Source: Marivivens aquimaris (lineage in GTDB: Bacteria > Pseudomonadota > Alphaproteobacteria > Rhodobacterales > Rhodobacteraceae). Taken from it: DNA of 64,000 nucleotides. This document shows, piece by piece, positions 28,362 through 37,394 of this stretch. The DNA lies in NCBI RefSeq assembly GCF_015220045.1, contig NZ_JADBGB010000001.1:2659001-2723000 (forward strand), given 5' to 3'. The number at the start of each line of letters is the position of its first letter. The stretch's first letter is position 1. The notes below the pieces were generated by a model. It searched no databases and was not told where the DNA came from. It saw nothing but the letters and a program-made list of their open reading frames with translations. The position numbers were made by a program, and so were the translations under genes.

Positions 28362-28771
28362 TCCGCGCGTTGATATTGTGCCTCGTGGCCTCGCCTGCTT
28401 TGGCGGATACGGTCGTCGCCGCGCGAACGATCCCGCCACGCACCGTGCTGATGGCGGAGGACTTGAAGCAGATCACGCAGGACATTCCTGGTGGTATCGC
28501 GGACGCGGCGTCGATCATCGGCATGGAGGCCCGTGTCGCGCTCTACGCCAACCGCCCGATCAGCGCGGCGAGCCTGAGGATGCCCGCCGTGGTCGAGCGC
28601 AATCAGGTGATTACGCTGATCTACGATACCGGCGGCATGATGATTTCGACCGATGGCCGCGCGCTGGATCGCGCCGGACCGGGGGAGGTGATCCGCGTGA
28701 TGAACCTCGGGTCGCGCAACACGGTGAGCGCCAAAATCGGTGTGGATGGAGCTGCTTATGTGGGCCGTTAG
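28358..28771 (+). CDS. flgA: P-ring assembly chaperone FlgA
   Basis: 137 residues with a Sec signal (MIRALILCLVASPALA). A SAF-type domain follows (VVAARTIPPRTVLMAEDLKQI), then a beta-rich C-terminus ending GEVIRVMNLGSRNTVSAKIGVDG. FlgA assists FlgI assembly in the periplasm. It is the short, single-domain form usual in alphaproteobacteria. Its 3' end overlaps the chosen flgH start by 14 nt. Confidence 0.92.
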   Translation: MIRALILCLVASPALADTVVAARTIPPRTVLMAEDLKQITQDIPGGIADAASIIGMEARVALYANRPISAASLRMPAVVERNQVITLIYDTGGMMISTDGRALDRAGPGEVIRVMNLGSRNTVSAKIGVDGAAYVGR

Positions 28772-29489
28772 AATCGCCGTCGCCGCGCTCTGCCTTTCGG
28801 CCTGCGCACCGCTGGGCCGCATCGGACAGCCGCCGGAAATGTCGCCGCCCGTCGCCACCGTGGAACACACCGCGATGATGACGCCCGCGTTTCCATTCGC
28901 CGAAGAGACCGAACCCTACCGCCCCGCGCAGACCGCGTCGCTCTGGACGGGCGAGCGCGGATCGCTGCTCGGGGAGCGCCGCGCGATGACGCGGGGCGAC
29001 ATCCTGACCGTAGTGGTGGAGATCGACGAGGGCGCGCAGATTAACAACTCCTCCGACCGCTCGCGCCGCGCCTCGCAAGAGATGGAGATCAACGACCTCT
29101 TCGGTTGGCCGCAGCGGATGGACGAACGGCTGCCGGACGGTGCCTCGATGGGATCTGCGGTCGGGCTCGGGTCGAACAGTAGCGCGCGGGGTGATGGCTC
29201 CATCCAGCGGAGCGAGAAACTGACGCTCCGCGTGGCGGCGACTGTGACGGATGTGATGCCCAATGGCGTGCTCGCCATCCAAGGCAGCCAAGAGGTCCGC
29301 GTCAATTTCGAGATGCGAGAGTTGCTGGTCTCCGGCTTCGTGCGGCCGATCGATATCAGCCGCCAGAACGAAATTACCTACGACAAAATCGCCTCCGCCC
29401 GCATTTCCTACGGCGGCGAGGGGCAGATTTCGGACATGCAGCAACCGCGTTACGGCCAGCAGATCGCCGAAGCGCTTTTGCCGTTCTAA
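28758..29489 (+). CDS. flgH: Flagellar L-ring lipoprotein FlgH
   Basis: 243 residues forming the outer-membrane bushing. The lipobox LCLSAC|APLG marks Cys lipidation. Conserved blocks are SLWTGERGSLLGERRAMTRGDILTVVVEI and NGVLAIQGSQEVRVNFEMRELLVSGFVRPIDI. The ATG was chosen for a TGGAG ribosome-binding site 6-7 nt upstream; a GTG at 28740 would add six residues inside flgA. Confidence 0.95.
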   Translation: MWAVRIAVAALCLSACAPLGRIGQPPEMSPPVATVEHTAMMTPAFPFAEETEPYRPAQTASLWTGERGSLLGERRAMTRGDILTVVVEIDEGAQINNSSDRSRRASQEMEINDLFGWPQRMDERLPDGASMGSAVGLGSNSSARGDGSIQRSEKLTLRVAATVTDVMPNGVLAIQGSQEVRVNFEMRELLVSGFVRPIDISRQNEITYDKIASARISYGGEGQISDMQQPRYGQQIAEALLPF

Positions 29490-29498
29490 GGGGGCGAA

Positions 29499-29957
29499 AT
29501 GCGGCTTCTGATACCCGTTCTGTTTTTCATCATCGGCATCGCGGCGGGCACGGGCGCGGGGTATTTCCTGCGCTCGGACGAGGCGCGGCACGAAGCCGCC
29601 GAAGAGCACGCACCCGCCGAGGAACACGAGACCACTGCGGCCTACGCCAAGCTGAACAACCAGTTCATCGTCCCCGTGGTCGAGGATGCGGAAATGCGGT
29701 CGGTCATGGTGCTGTCTTTGTCGTTGCAGGTGCCCGAGGAGGAAAAGGATGGCGTCTACGCGGTGGAGCCGAAGCTGCGAGACGTGCTGTTCTCCGCCCT
29801 GATGGAGCACGCGAACCTTGGCGGATTTTCGGGCAATTTCACGAGCGCGGACAAAATGCGCACGCTGCGGCAGGTTCTGAAAGAAGCAGCCGATGTGGTT
29901 CTGCCTCACGTGGTCGAGGATGTTCTGATCCTCGACATCGCGCGTCAGGACGTGTGA
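29499..29957 (+). CDS. FliL-like flagellar protein (second copy)
   Basis: 152 residues. It has one N-terminal membrane helix (LLIPVLFFIIGIAAGTGAGYF), an acidic linker rich in Glu, Ala and His, then a periplasmic domain (NNQFIVPVVEDAEMRSVMVLSLSLQVPEE, LRDVLFSALMEHANLGG, LRQVLKEAADVVLPHVVEDVLILDIARQDV). This matches the FliL/stator-associated architecture. A separate fliL sits beside fliF, so this is a paralogue or functional variant at the end of the rod/ring operon. Tail-to-tail overlap of 13 nt with the next gene. Confidence 0.7.
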   Translation: MRLLIPVLFFIIGIAAGTGAGYFLRSDEARHEAAEEHAPAEEHETTAAYAKLNNQFIVPVVEDAEMRSVMVLSLSLQVPEEEKDGVYAVEPKLRDVLFSALMEHANLGGFSGNFTSADKMRTLRQVLKEAADVVLPHVVEDVLILDIARQDV

Positions 29958-30292
29958 TTTCGCCGCTTTAGGCTCTGATTTTCGATTAGCTTCTTCACCG
30001 CCTGCTGCTTGCCAAGCGCGGTGAACAACCCAGCGCGCGCGCGCTCCTTCGCCGCGAGGACTCGGCTGAGTTCGATGTTCAGCGCGCGGCGGCTTTCGGC
30101 AATCCAGCTCTGCCATTTCAGATCAGCACCGGCTAAGGCGAATGGAGAAATTCCGTCGGGCGTGACTGGGGCTTTCAGCTCGACCAGCCGCTGTCGCAGG
30201 TGCTGTTCCTGCCGGTTAAAATCCGCCACTTTTGCCAGTTCGGCGGCATAGACCGCATCGGTAAGCTGTTGCAGCTTGGGTAAGTTCTTCAT
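29945..30292 (-). CDS. Small coiled-coil flagellar protein, FliJ-like candidate
   Basis: 115 residues, charged and helical throughout (QQLTDAVYAAELAKVADFNRQ, RALNIELSRVLAAKERARAGL, KKLIENQSLKRR), no signal or membrane span. The size and heptad-like pattern fit the export stalk protein FliJ, which is otherwise missing from the locus. FliJ is usually beside fliI, but here the gene follows flhB with an ATGA overlap. Similarity is too low to be sure; it could be a lineage-specific chaperone. Confidence 0.5.
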   Translation of the reverse strand: MKNLPKLQQLTDAVYAAELAKVADFNRQEQHLRQRLVELKAPVTPDGISPFALAGADLKWQSWIAESRRALNIELSRVLAAKERARAGLFTALGKQQAVKKLIENQSLKRRNHTS

Positions 30293-31338
30293 CGGGCTCG
30301 CTTCTTCAGGGCGTCGGCAAACCGGATGGCCGCAGCGACAGCGCGGTAGTGGTCAGGACGGATCGGCTCGCCGACTTTGACGGTCGCATAGAGCGCCCGC
30401 GCCGCCGGAGGGTCGGATCGCACGGGCACGGCATATTCAGCGGCCAGATTGCGGATCTTTGCCGCAACCTCGTCGACACCTTTCGCCACGCAGATCGGGG
30501 CGTGGCCCGACGCTTTGTCCCACTTCAGCGCGACCGCGTAGTGGGTCGGGTTCACGATCACCACATCCGCCGTCGGCACGTCCGCCAGCATCCGGTTCAT
30601 GGCGATGTCGACAGCCTTTTGACGGCGCTGCTGCTTGAGCTGCGGATCGCCTTCGCTTTCCTTGGTTTCGTCCATCAACTCCTGACGGCTCATGCGGTTA
30701 CGCCGGTGCAGTTCGGCCCGTTGCCACATGAAATCGACCACGCCGATGATGGCAGAAAGCAGGATCACAGCGGCAAACGCCTGCGCCGCGAGCCACATCA
30801 TCGCACCGACCGCCTGTGCCGGCGTCATCCAGATCGCCCGCGTGATGTTGGGCAGCCCTCGGGCAATGACGACGGCCAGAACGGCACCGTAGAGCATGAG
30901 TTTGGCTGCGCTTTTCGCGAATTCGAACAGCCCTGCCCGCCCGAATTTCTGCTTGGCGTTCTTCAGCGGATTAATGCGGTCGGCCTTGGGCGCAAGCTTG
31001 GTTGGCGCGAATATCACGGCGCGCTGGGCAACAAGCGCCAAAGCAGAGGTCAGCAGCGGGACAAGGAACCAGGCAAGGGTCGGAAGGGCGATCTGGCCAA
31101 GGAGCCGCCCCAGCAATGGTCGGTCAATCTCGGTCCGGCCAGCGTTTTCGAGCAGTGCCATGAACATGGTGCCGAGGTCGCCGAAAGACGCCCCGATCGT
31201 CATAAGCATCGCGATCAGCAGCCCACCCCATGACGCCGCGGTGACGAGGTCGAGCGATTTGGCGATCTCCCCGCGTTTCCGCGCATCGTCGAGCCGTTTT
31301 TGCGATGGCTCGAACTGCTTGTCGTCGTCCTCGCTCAT
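30289..31338 (-). CDS. flhB: Flagellar export switch protein FlhB
   Basis: 349 residues. Four membrane helices in the first 210 residues precede a cytoplasmic domain with the autocleavage motif VIVNPTHYAVAL (Asn263), which switches export from hook to filament proteins together with FliK. The N-terminus EDDDKQFEPSQKRLDDARKRGEIAKS is standard. It overlaps its neighbours by 4 nt on both sides (fliR upstream, FliJ-like downstream). Confidence 0.96.
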   Translation of the reverse strand: MSEDDDKQFEPSQKRLDDARKRGEIAKSLDLVTAASWGGLLIAMLMTIGASFGDLGTMFMALLENAGRTEIDRPLLGRLLGQIALPTLAWFLVPLLTSALALVAQRAVIFAPTKLAPKADRINPLKNAKQKFGRAGLFEFAKSAAKLMLYGAVLAVVIARGLPNITRAIWMTPAQAVGAMMWLAAQAFAAVILLSAIIGVVDFMWQRAELHRRNRMSRQELMDETKESEGDPQLKQQRRQKAVDIAMNRMLADVPTADVVIVNPTHYAVALKWDKASGHAPICVAKGVDEVAAKIRNLAAEYAVPVRSDPPAARALYATVKVGEPIRPDHYRAVAAAIRFADALKKRAR

Positions 31339-32075
31339 GGTGCGAGCATCCGGTCCAGCGCCTCGATCCAGAGGCCGAGGATGAGCGGGGCCATAACGAT
31401 CAGGAGAAAAATACCGCCGAGCATACTCACCGGCGCGCCGACGATGGTCAGGATGAACTGCGGCATCGCGCGGTTCATAAAACCAATGGTGAGGTTGTAG
31501 AGGAGCGCGCCGATGACGAACGGCGCGGCGAGCGAAAAGGCGAGCGCGAAGGTGGAACTGATCGTCTCCAACCCCGCCTGCATCATGTTAGCGGCCGAGA
31601 TGAGATCGCCTACAGGCGCGATCTGGTAGGTCGCGATCAGGTAGGCGGCGAGCTTGACATGCAGTCCCAGCGCGCAGGCGAGCGCGAGGCCGGCGACGCG
31701 CAGGATCTGGCCTGCTACGGGCAGCGGCTCGGCGCCAGCGGTGTTGCCGAACAGCTGTGAAAGGGACATCGACTGCCCGATAATCGTGCCCGCAGTTTCA
31801 AGCGCGATCACTACGAGGCGCAGCAGAATGCCCCAGAAGAGGCCGTTCAGGGCCTCGACAATAATGGCGATAATCTCCTGATTTAGGGTCTGTTCTGCCG
31901 GGATCGGCACAATCGGCCAAAGCATCACCGTGTAGGCCAGCGCGATCCCGAGGCGGATGCGGACGGGCAGCGTCATCTCTCCGAACGCGGGGGCGAGGGC
32001 GATGCAGGCACCAATCCGCGCGAGGAGGATCATCGCCGCCCAGACCGCCTCCGCCCCGATATCGGCGAGCGTCAT
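31335..32075 (-). CDS. fliR: Flagellar export gate protein FliR
   Basis: 246 residues with six hydrophobic helices. Typical segments are RIGACIALAPAFGEMTLPVRIRLGIALAYTVML and ETAGTIIGQSMSLSQLFG; the LYNLTIGFMNRAMPQFILTIVGAPVSMLGG block is the FliR hallmark. It lies in a flhA-fliR-flhB-(FliJ-like) leftward operon with 4-nt overlaps. Confidence 0.95.
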   Translation of the reverse strand: MTLADIGAEAVWAAMILLARIGACIALAPAFGEMTLPVRIRLGIALAYTVMLWPIVPIPAEQTLNQEIIAIIVEALNGLFWGILLRLVVIALETAGTIIGQSMSLSQLFGNTAGAEPLPVAGQILRVAGLALACALGLHVKLAAYLIATYQIAPVGDLISAANMMQAGLETISSTFALAFSLAAPFVIGALLYNLTIGFMNRAMPQFILTIVGAPVSMLGGIFLLIVMAPLILGLWIEALDRMLAP

Positions 32076-34132
32076 GCGGGCACCAGACCGACGAGCGCGG
32101 GTTTGGCGGAGAGGCCGATTTCCTCGAAGCTGATAACCGGGTTCGACACGCCGCGCGCGGTCAGGATCGTGCGCAGGAACCTCCGCCGTCTGGCGTTCGT
32201 GACGATGGCCGCTTGAACGCCGTTACCCGCGATTTCGGACGCCTTTTCGGCAATAGACTTGCCAAGCTGGTTGAACACATCGGGCGGCAGAGCGACGTCC
32301 GCACGCTCGCCCGCGATCTGGTAACGGGTGAACGTGTCCTCCCACTCCTGCGCGAGCTGGATTAACGGGAGCGTGCCGTCGCTGCGTTTGTACTCGGCTA
32401 TGATCTGGAAACCGAGCCGCTGGCGGACGTATTCGGTCAGCATTTCGGGGGTTCCGTAGGTGGCGCGTCCCTCGGAAATCGCCTCAAGGATCAGTGGCAG
32501 ATTGCGGATGGAGACCTGCTCGTCCAGCAGCAACCGCAGGACACTCAGCAACAAATCGGTCGGCACACGGTCCGGGATCATGTCGTTCAGGAGCCGCTTA
32601 TTCGCTTCGCGCCGCCCGCCATCCGACAGGTTGACCATCTCGTCCAGAATACGGGCCAGCGCCCGCTGGCTCATGAGGCGCGGGAAGTTGCGTTTGATGA
32701 TCTCAAGGAGGTGCGTGGCGAGCACTTCATTCGGCAGTACCGTCGTCAGCCCCTCGATCAACGCGGTGTCCTGATCTTGCGGCGCGATCCAACGCGCGGG
32801 CGCACCATAAACCGGCTCGGTGACCGTTTCGCCGGAAACAGGCGGGTTTGTGCCGTCGGGGAGCAGCGCTAGAATACGGCCGGGGCGCAATTGATCGGTC
32901 GCTTGCTCCACGCCCTGAATGCGGATCGCGTAGTGACCATCCGGCAGCATAGCGCTGTCCGTCATCCGGATTTCCGGAAGGATCAGACCGTACCGCGTCG
33001 CAACGTGCTGGCGCATACTGACAATCCGCGCGTCGAGGCCCGTCACGGGATCGAGAACCATTTCGATCAGATCAGGCGCGAATTCTACATGGATATCGTC
33101 GAGGTCCAGCATGTCGCCGAGTGATGCTTCGGGCGGAGGCAGCTTTTCAGCGGGCATATCCGGTTCATCCGGCTTTGAACGGGCGAAATACGCGCAAGCG
33201 CCGAGGACACCGGCGCCGACGATAAATGGAATGAACGGCAGGCCCGGCACAAATGCGAAGAGCAACATGAGCATCGCGACCGTCGCCAAGGCGGCCGGAT
33301 GTTTGCCAAGCTGTCCTACGAGCGCGATATCGGTCGCACCTTTGGAGCCGCCACGCGCCAGCAGCAGTGCCGAGGCGATGGAGATGACGACGGCAGGGAT
33401 TTGACTCACAAGACCGTCGCCGACGGTGAGGATCGCATAAGTCTCAAGCGCTTTGCCAATCGGCATCCCGTGCATAGCGGTCCCAATGATCATGCCCATG
33501 ACGAGGTTGAGGCCGGTAATCAAAAGGCCCGCCACGGCATCGCCTTTGACGAACTTTGATGCGCCGTCGAGCGAGCCGAAAAACGTCGTCTCCGCCTGTT
33601 CGACCTCGCGGCGGTGGCGCGCCTCGGCATGGTCGATCGCGCCTGCGCTCATGTCGGCGTCGATGGCGAGCTGCTTGCCCGGCATAGCATCAAGGGCAAA
33701 GCGCGCGCCGACCTCTGCCATGCGGGTCGCGCCTTTGTTGATGACTACGAAATTTACGATCAGCAGGACCGAAAACACGACGAGACCCAGCAAGACAGAA
33801 CCGCCCATGACGAAATAGGCGAACCCTTCGATCACCTGCCCTGCAGCGCCGGTGCCTGTGTGCCCCTGCCCGATGATCAGCTTTGTGCTGGAGACGTTGA
33901 GCGCGAGTCGCAGCATGAGCGAGGCAAGCAGAACCGTGGGGAAGGCCGAAAAATCGAGGGGCCGTTCGATGAACAGCGTCACCGTAAAAATCAGGATCGC
34001 GAGCGCAAAGGAGGCAGCCAACCCGATATCCAGAATGATCGCCGGCACAGGCAGGATCATCATGACGATGACCGCCATCAGCGCAAGCGCGAGGAGAACG
34101 GTAGGCCGGAATAGGGTCGAAATCTGGGTCAT
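32072..34132 (-). CDS. flhA: Flagellar export gate protein FlhA
   Basis: 686 residues, normal length. The N-terminal half has about eight helices, including the FHIPEP-family stretch RMAEVGARFALDAMPGKQLAIDADMSAGAIDHAEA. The cytoplasmic half forms the export platform (EMVNLSDGGRREANKRLLNDMIPDRVPTDLLLSVLRLLL). The first gene of the gate operon; a 45-bp gap separates it from the unknown gene upstream. Confidence 0.97.
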   Translation of the reverse strand: MTQISTLFRPTVLLALALMAVIVMMILPVPAIILDIGLAASFALAILIFTVTLFIERPLDFSAFPTVLLASLMLRLALNVSSTKLIIGQGHTGTGAAGQVIEGFAYFVMGGSVLLGLVVFSVLLIVNFVVINKGATRMAEVGARFALDAMPGKQLAIDADMSAGAIDHAEARHRREVEQAETTFFGSLDGASKFVKGDAVAGLLITGLNLVMGMIIGTAMHGMPIGKALETYAILTVGDGLVSQIPAVVISIASALLLARGGSKGATDIALVGQLGKHPAALATVAMLMLLFAFVPGLPFIPFIVGAGVLGACAYFARSKPDEPDMPAEKLPPPEASLGDMLDLDDIHVEFAPDLIEMVLDPVTGLDARIVSMRQHVATRYGLILPEIRMTDSAMLPDGHYAIRIQGVEQATDQLRPGRILALLPDGTNPPVSGETVTEPVYGAPARWIAPQDQDTALIEGLTTVLPNEVLATHLLEIIKRNFPRLMSQRALARILDEMVNLSDGGRREANKRLLNDMIPDRVPTDLLLSVLRLLLDEQVSIRNLPLILEAISEGRATYGTPEMLTEYVRQRLGFQIIAEYKRSDGTLPLIQLAQEWEDTFTRYQIAGERADVALPPDVFNQLGKSIAEKASEIAGNGVQAAIVTNARRRRFLRTILTARGVSNPVISFEEIGLSAKPALVGLVPA

Positions 34133-34177
34133 ATTCGCAATTCTTGCGGTTATGATCCGACGCTAATGCCCAAAGGT

Positions 34178-35599
34178 TTACAATTCGTTTGCGGCGGCAA
34201 ACCCCATGCGATGAAGGCGCTCGTTGATAAGGCCCTGAAGGGGCGGCGGGAGGTCTTTGATCGTAAGCGCAACTGTGAGGAACTCGGCGTCGTCAGCGGT
34301 TTCGACGAGGGTTCGGACGATGTCGGGGAGTGCCGCGTCAGGGGCAATGTCGAAAGCCTGAGCATAGAGGCCCGACTGACTGGCAAGTTCCGCTAGCTGA
34401 CTGATCTTCTCGCCATATTCGGGGGCACGCCGGATGGTGAAGGCATAAGCCGCGATCGCCTCGAAGTCTCGGACCGATATCTGAGGCTTAGTCGCGAAGA
34501 AAAGGTCGAAGGCTTCACCCGCTTGTTCGCTATCTAGTGCGGCTAGCAACAGTGACTTTGCCCCTGAAAAATCTCCTAGACCGAGCGCGAGTCTTGCGTG
34601 GGCCAGCTTTGTCGGCTCGGGCGTCATCGCGATAATCGCGGCAGTAGCGGAAAGGTCTTGAGCCGCGATCAAGCGGACGATCAGGCGGTCGCCAAGCGCG
34701 TTGCGCAGGTCCGGCGGCAGGCTCCGAAACGTACGCTGGATGGCTGCGGGGTCAGTGATTTGCGCACCGGACGCAGCCGCCCAAAGATGACCGATGTCGC
34801 CGCAGGATGACTGGGTGGTGAGAGAGCTATGACCGGTCAGCAGTGCGGTGATGATGGATCGGGTCGCAGGACTTGTGGCCAAAGACTCCGCCTCTTCAGG
34901 CAGTCCGTAGTAGAGGTAGGTTCTGGCGAGTGCCTCGCGTGCGTCATCGTTCAGGCTATCGAACCCTTCGGCCATGCGCGATATCGCGTCTTCCATGTCA
35001 GCCTGAAACTCGCCCGTTCCCCAAGTCGCGACATCAAGGGCGTCGGCAGGCAAGCAACCTGTGCGATCCATCTCAAGGTCAGTGCGGGTTCCAAAGGCAT
35101 CCTGATAAGTAATCCCGGCTGAGTTGGGGGCGGATTTCAGGTCAGTGAGTGGATCAATGAACGCAGCCGACGCTGCGCGAGCGATATTCGCGGCGAAAAT
35201 CTGTTGCTGCATGGGTGGCAATTCGAGCGGCACCGGTCGTTGCTCGACCACAATCGGTAGGGTGATCGCAGCAGGCTCGCGGATGTCGATGATGAGATTA
35301 CCGTCCTCTGTGTCAGCGAACGCCTGACAGTGACACCCAAGGGTGAGGTAAAGCGTGCCCTCTCCGCTCACTGCGGTTAAACGCGTGCGGTCGATGCGGG
35401 TGAAAATCTCGCGGGTGTCAAAGTCGCTGCCCACAACGGTGAGTTCGTAGTTTCGGCCCCGACTGACCAGATCCCATTTCCGTGCGCCGATTGGAATGAC
35501 CAGCCGCGTGAAAGCGCCGTGCTCGCCGCTCCAAACAGGGAGTGTGTCGGCATTCACTGAGACCCCACAACACACCAGCAATAGCCAAAGCCACCTCAT
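34178..35599 (-). CDS. Uncharacterised exported helical-repeat protein in the motor operon
   Basis: 473 residues of unknown function. Residues 1-17 form a Sec signal peptide (MRWLWLLLVCCGVSVNA|DT). The next 110 residues are beta-rich with a CHC motif (LTLGCHCQAFADTEDGNLIIDIREP), resembling the N-terminal half of AMIN-like or secretin-associated domains. From about residue 190 the protein is helical with repeating 30-40 residue units (DDAREALARTYLYYGLPEEAESLA, TKLAHARLALGLGDFSGAKSLLLAALDSE), so a TPR-like solenoid is likely. It overlaps motA by 4 nt and precedes flhA, which argues for a periplasmic role around the stator or MS/P ring. No family name is recognised with confidence. Confidence 0.7.
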   Translation of the reverse strand: MRWLWLLLVCCGVSVNADTLPVWSGEHGAFTRLVIPIGARKWDLVSRGRNYELTVVGSDFDTREIFTRIDRTRLTAVSGEGTLYLTLGCHCQAFADTEDGNLIIDIREPAAITLPIVVEQRPVPLELPPMQQQIFAANIARAASAAFIDPLTDLKSAPNSAGITYQDAFGTRTDLEMDRTGCLPADALDVATWGTGEFQADMEDAISRMAEGFDSLNDDAREALARTYLYYGLPEEAESLATSPATRSIITALLTGHSSLTTQSSCGDIGHLWAAASGAQITDPAAIQRTFRSLPPDLRNALGDRLIVRLIAAQDLSATAAIIAMTPEPTKLAHARLALGLGDFSGAKSLLLAALDSEQAGEAFDLFFATKPQISVRDFEAIAAYAFTIRRAPEYGEKISQLAELASQSGLYAQAFDIAPDAALPDIVRTLVETADDAEFLTVALTIKDLPPPLQGLINERLHRMGFAAANEL

Positions 35600-36465
35600 G
35601 CGGCTTCCTGCTTGAGGGTGCGGAGGGCCTCGTCAACTTCATTGAATTCGGGTCGCGCATGGCTAGGGACGTTCTGACGGCCAACCTCAATGCAGATATT
35701 CGGGGCGTGATTGTGGAGGTTGGCGACGAGCACCTCCCGAATCAGCTGATAAAAATGACCATCCTCCGCGACGACCTGTTTGAGGCGCGCGGCAAAGGGG
35801 CCGATCAGCCCGTAAGCGAGAAAGACGCCGAGGAATGTGCCGACGAGCGCGCCGCCGATCATTTCGCCAAGAATTTCAGGCGGTTTGTCGATAGAGCCCA
35901 TCGTCTTGATCACCCCGAGCACCGCCGCGACGATGCCCAAAGCGGGCAGCGCGTCGGCTACGGATTGCAGCGCGTGGGTGGAGTGCTCGGCATCGTGGCG
36001 CGCGGTCTCCATCCGCTTATCCAGCACCTCTTCGACCTGATGCGGGTCGTCATAATTCATAGAGGCGGAGCGGAAGGTATCGCAGATAAGGGCCACGGCC
36101 TCGCCGTCGGCCAAAATCTTGGGATAGCGGGCAAAAATCGGCGAATCCTGCGGGGTCTCGATATGCGACTCCAAAGCGACGGGGCCAGCACGGCCGACGC
36201 GGATCAGCTCGTAGAGCAGGCAGAGCAAATCGCGGTAGTCAGCGTGCTTCCAATGCGGGCCCTTGAACACTTTGGCCACATCGCGCGCCGTGTGCTTGAT
36301 GCCGGAGAGGTCGTTCGACAGCACAAATGCCCCAAGCCCTGCGCCGCCGATCATGATCATCTCGTAAGGCAACGAATGGAGGATGATCTCCAGATGGCCA
36401 CCGGCGAGCGTGTAGCCGCCGAAAACCATGACGAAGATCAGGACAATGCCGACAACACCAATCAT
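35596..36465 (-). CDS. motA: Flagellar motor stator protein MotA
   Basis: 289 residues, proton channel subunit with four helices. It has the N-terminal VVGIVLIFVMVFGGYTLAGGHLEII, the cytoplasmic torque loop LYELIRVGRAGPVALESHIETP and the gating proline region ALPALGIVAAVLGVIKTMG. Its partner motB is 10 kb away, beyond flgE. It overlaps the unknown 473-residue gene (ATGA) and follows motE across 48 bp. Confidence 0.95.
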   Translation of the reverse strand: MIGVVGIVLIFVMVFGGYTLAGGHLEIILHSLPYEMIMIGGAGLGAFVLSNDLSGIKHTARDVAKVFKGPHWKHADYRDLLCLLYELIRVGRAGPVALESHIETPQDSPIFARYPKILADGEAVALICDTFRSASMNYDDPHQVEEVLDKRMETARHDAEHSTHALQSVADALPALGIVAAVLGVIKTMGSIDKPPEILGEMIGGALVGTFLGVFLAYGLIGPFAARLKQVVAEDGHFYQLIREVLVANLHNHAPNICIEVGRQNVPSHARPEFNEVDEALRTLKQEAA

Positions 36466-36513
36466 AGAATCACACCCGTTATGAACTCGGGGATATGAGT
36501 GGCACAGCAGGGG

Positions 36514-37062
36514 TTAAGGACGTGTAAGCGCCTCATCCACCGTGACATTGGTGAAGCGACCCGCGAGCACAGCAGAGATTGTGTAGGCGGTTTCGGGGGA
36601 CATGCCCGACATGATCGCAGCGGCGGCATCGGGGCGCATCCGCGCAAGGAAACCGGCGGCAAAATCGGGGTCCATCGCGGTGAATAGCGCGGTCGCGTCA
36701 CGCGGTTTCATGTTCTGATAGACCTCCGTCAGCCGCGCAAGGTCGTTTTCCACCGCGTTGTCAGCGAGGTTCAGCATGTCCTCAAGGCTGGCCTTGGTCG
36801 CCTCCATTTCAGCGATGTGGGCGGTGAGTGCTTCTTCCTCTTCGGCGATCTCGCGGGCGCGGGTGTTCAGGATATCCTCCCGCTGATCAAGGCGGTCACT
36901 GCGGTCGTTCAGCGCGGCTAGCACTTCGGGCGTGGTATCAACGCAAGTCTCTACTTCGTCCGCGAGAACAGCTGGAATTTGAATACCGCCCGACAGCCGC
37001 AAAGCGCCCGAGCCGATCAGGAGAATCGACAACGCAAGCAAGAGCCGAGGGGAGCGTTTCAT
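36514..37062 (-). CDS. motE: MotE family protein (MgtE N-terminal-like domain)
   Basis: 182 residues. A signal or anchor helix (LLLALSILLIGSGALRL) is followed by a coiled coil (LNDRSDRLDQREDILNTRAREIAEEEEALTAHIAEMEATK) and a helical MgtE-N-like domain (LTEVYQNMKPRDATALFTAMDPDFAAGFLARMRPDAAAAIMSGM). In Sinorhizobium, MotE is a periplasmic chaperone for MotC; no motC is seen here. The MgtE-N fold resembles FliG domains, which matters because fliG is absent from this locus. Confidence 0.75.
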   Translation of the reverse strand: MKRSPRLLLALSILLIGSGALRLSGGIQIPAVLADEVETCVDTTPEVLAALNDRSDRLDQREDILNTRAREIAEEEEALTAHIAEMEATKASLEDMLNLADNAVENDLARLTEVYQNMKPRDATALFTAMDPDFAAGFLARMRPDAAAAIMSGMSPETAYTISAVLAGRFTNVTVDEALTRP

Positions 37063-37391
37063 TGATGATGCCCCGAGAAAAACGCGCTCATCGGTTTTTT
37101 TGGTTGCTCCGGCAGATCGTGCATCGAGGCAAGCAGCAGCTCAAGGCGAGACGCCGCTGCCTCCGCCCGCTGGCTGACGTCCGACAGGCGGTCGACGCTA
37201 TCTTTGGCCGAAACGCGGGCGTTCTGGAGGGCGGTCGTCATCTCGTCCACCTGCCCCGACAGCACCGCCACTGCGCCACCGACGCCTTTGCGCAGATCTG
37301 TGAGTTTTTGCAGCCGCCGCGCGAGGACGTGGCAGTAGATACCGGCGCCGAATGCACCGAGGGTGAGCAGAATATCAGCAATCAAATCCAT
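37059..37391 (-). CDS. Small membrane-anchored flagellar locus protein of unknown function
   Basis: 110 residues. One N-terminal hydrophobic helix (LIADILLTLGAFGAGIYCHVLA) is followed by a cytoplasmic or periplasmic coiled coil (AVLSGQVDEMTTALQNARVSAKDSVDRLSDVSQRAEAAASRLELLLASM) and a tail ending GHHQ. It overlaps motE by 4 nt and begins 3 bp after the fliL stop, so it is co-expressed with stator-associated genes. I recall small genes of this type in other alphaproteobacterial flagellar clusters. Function unknown. Confidence 0.6.
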   Translation of the reverse strand: MDLIADILLTLGAFGAGIYCHVLARRLQKLTDLRKGVGGAVAVLSGQVDEMTTALQNARVSAKDSVDRLSDVSQRAEAAASRLELLLASMHDLPEQPKKPMSAFFSGHHQ

Positions 37392-37394
37392 GAC

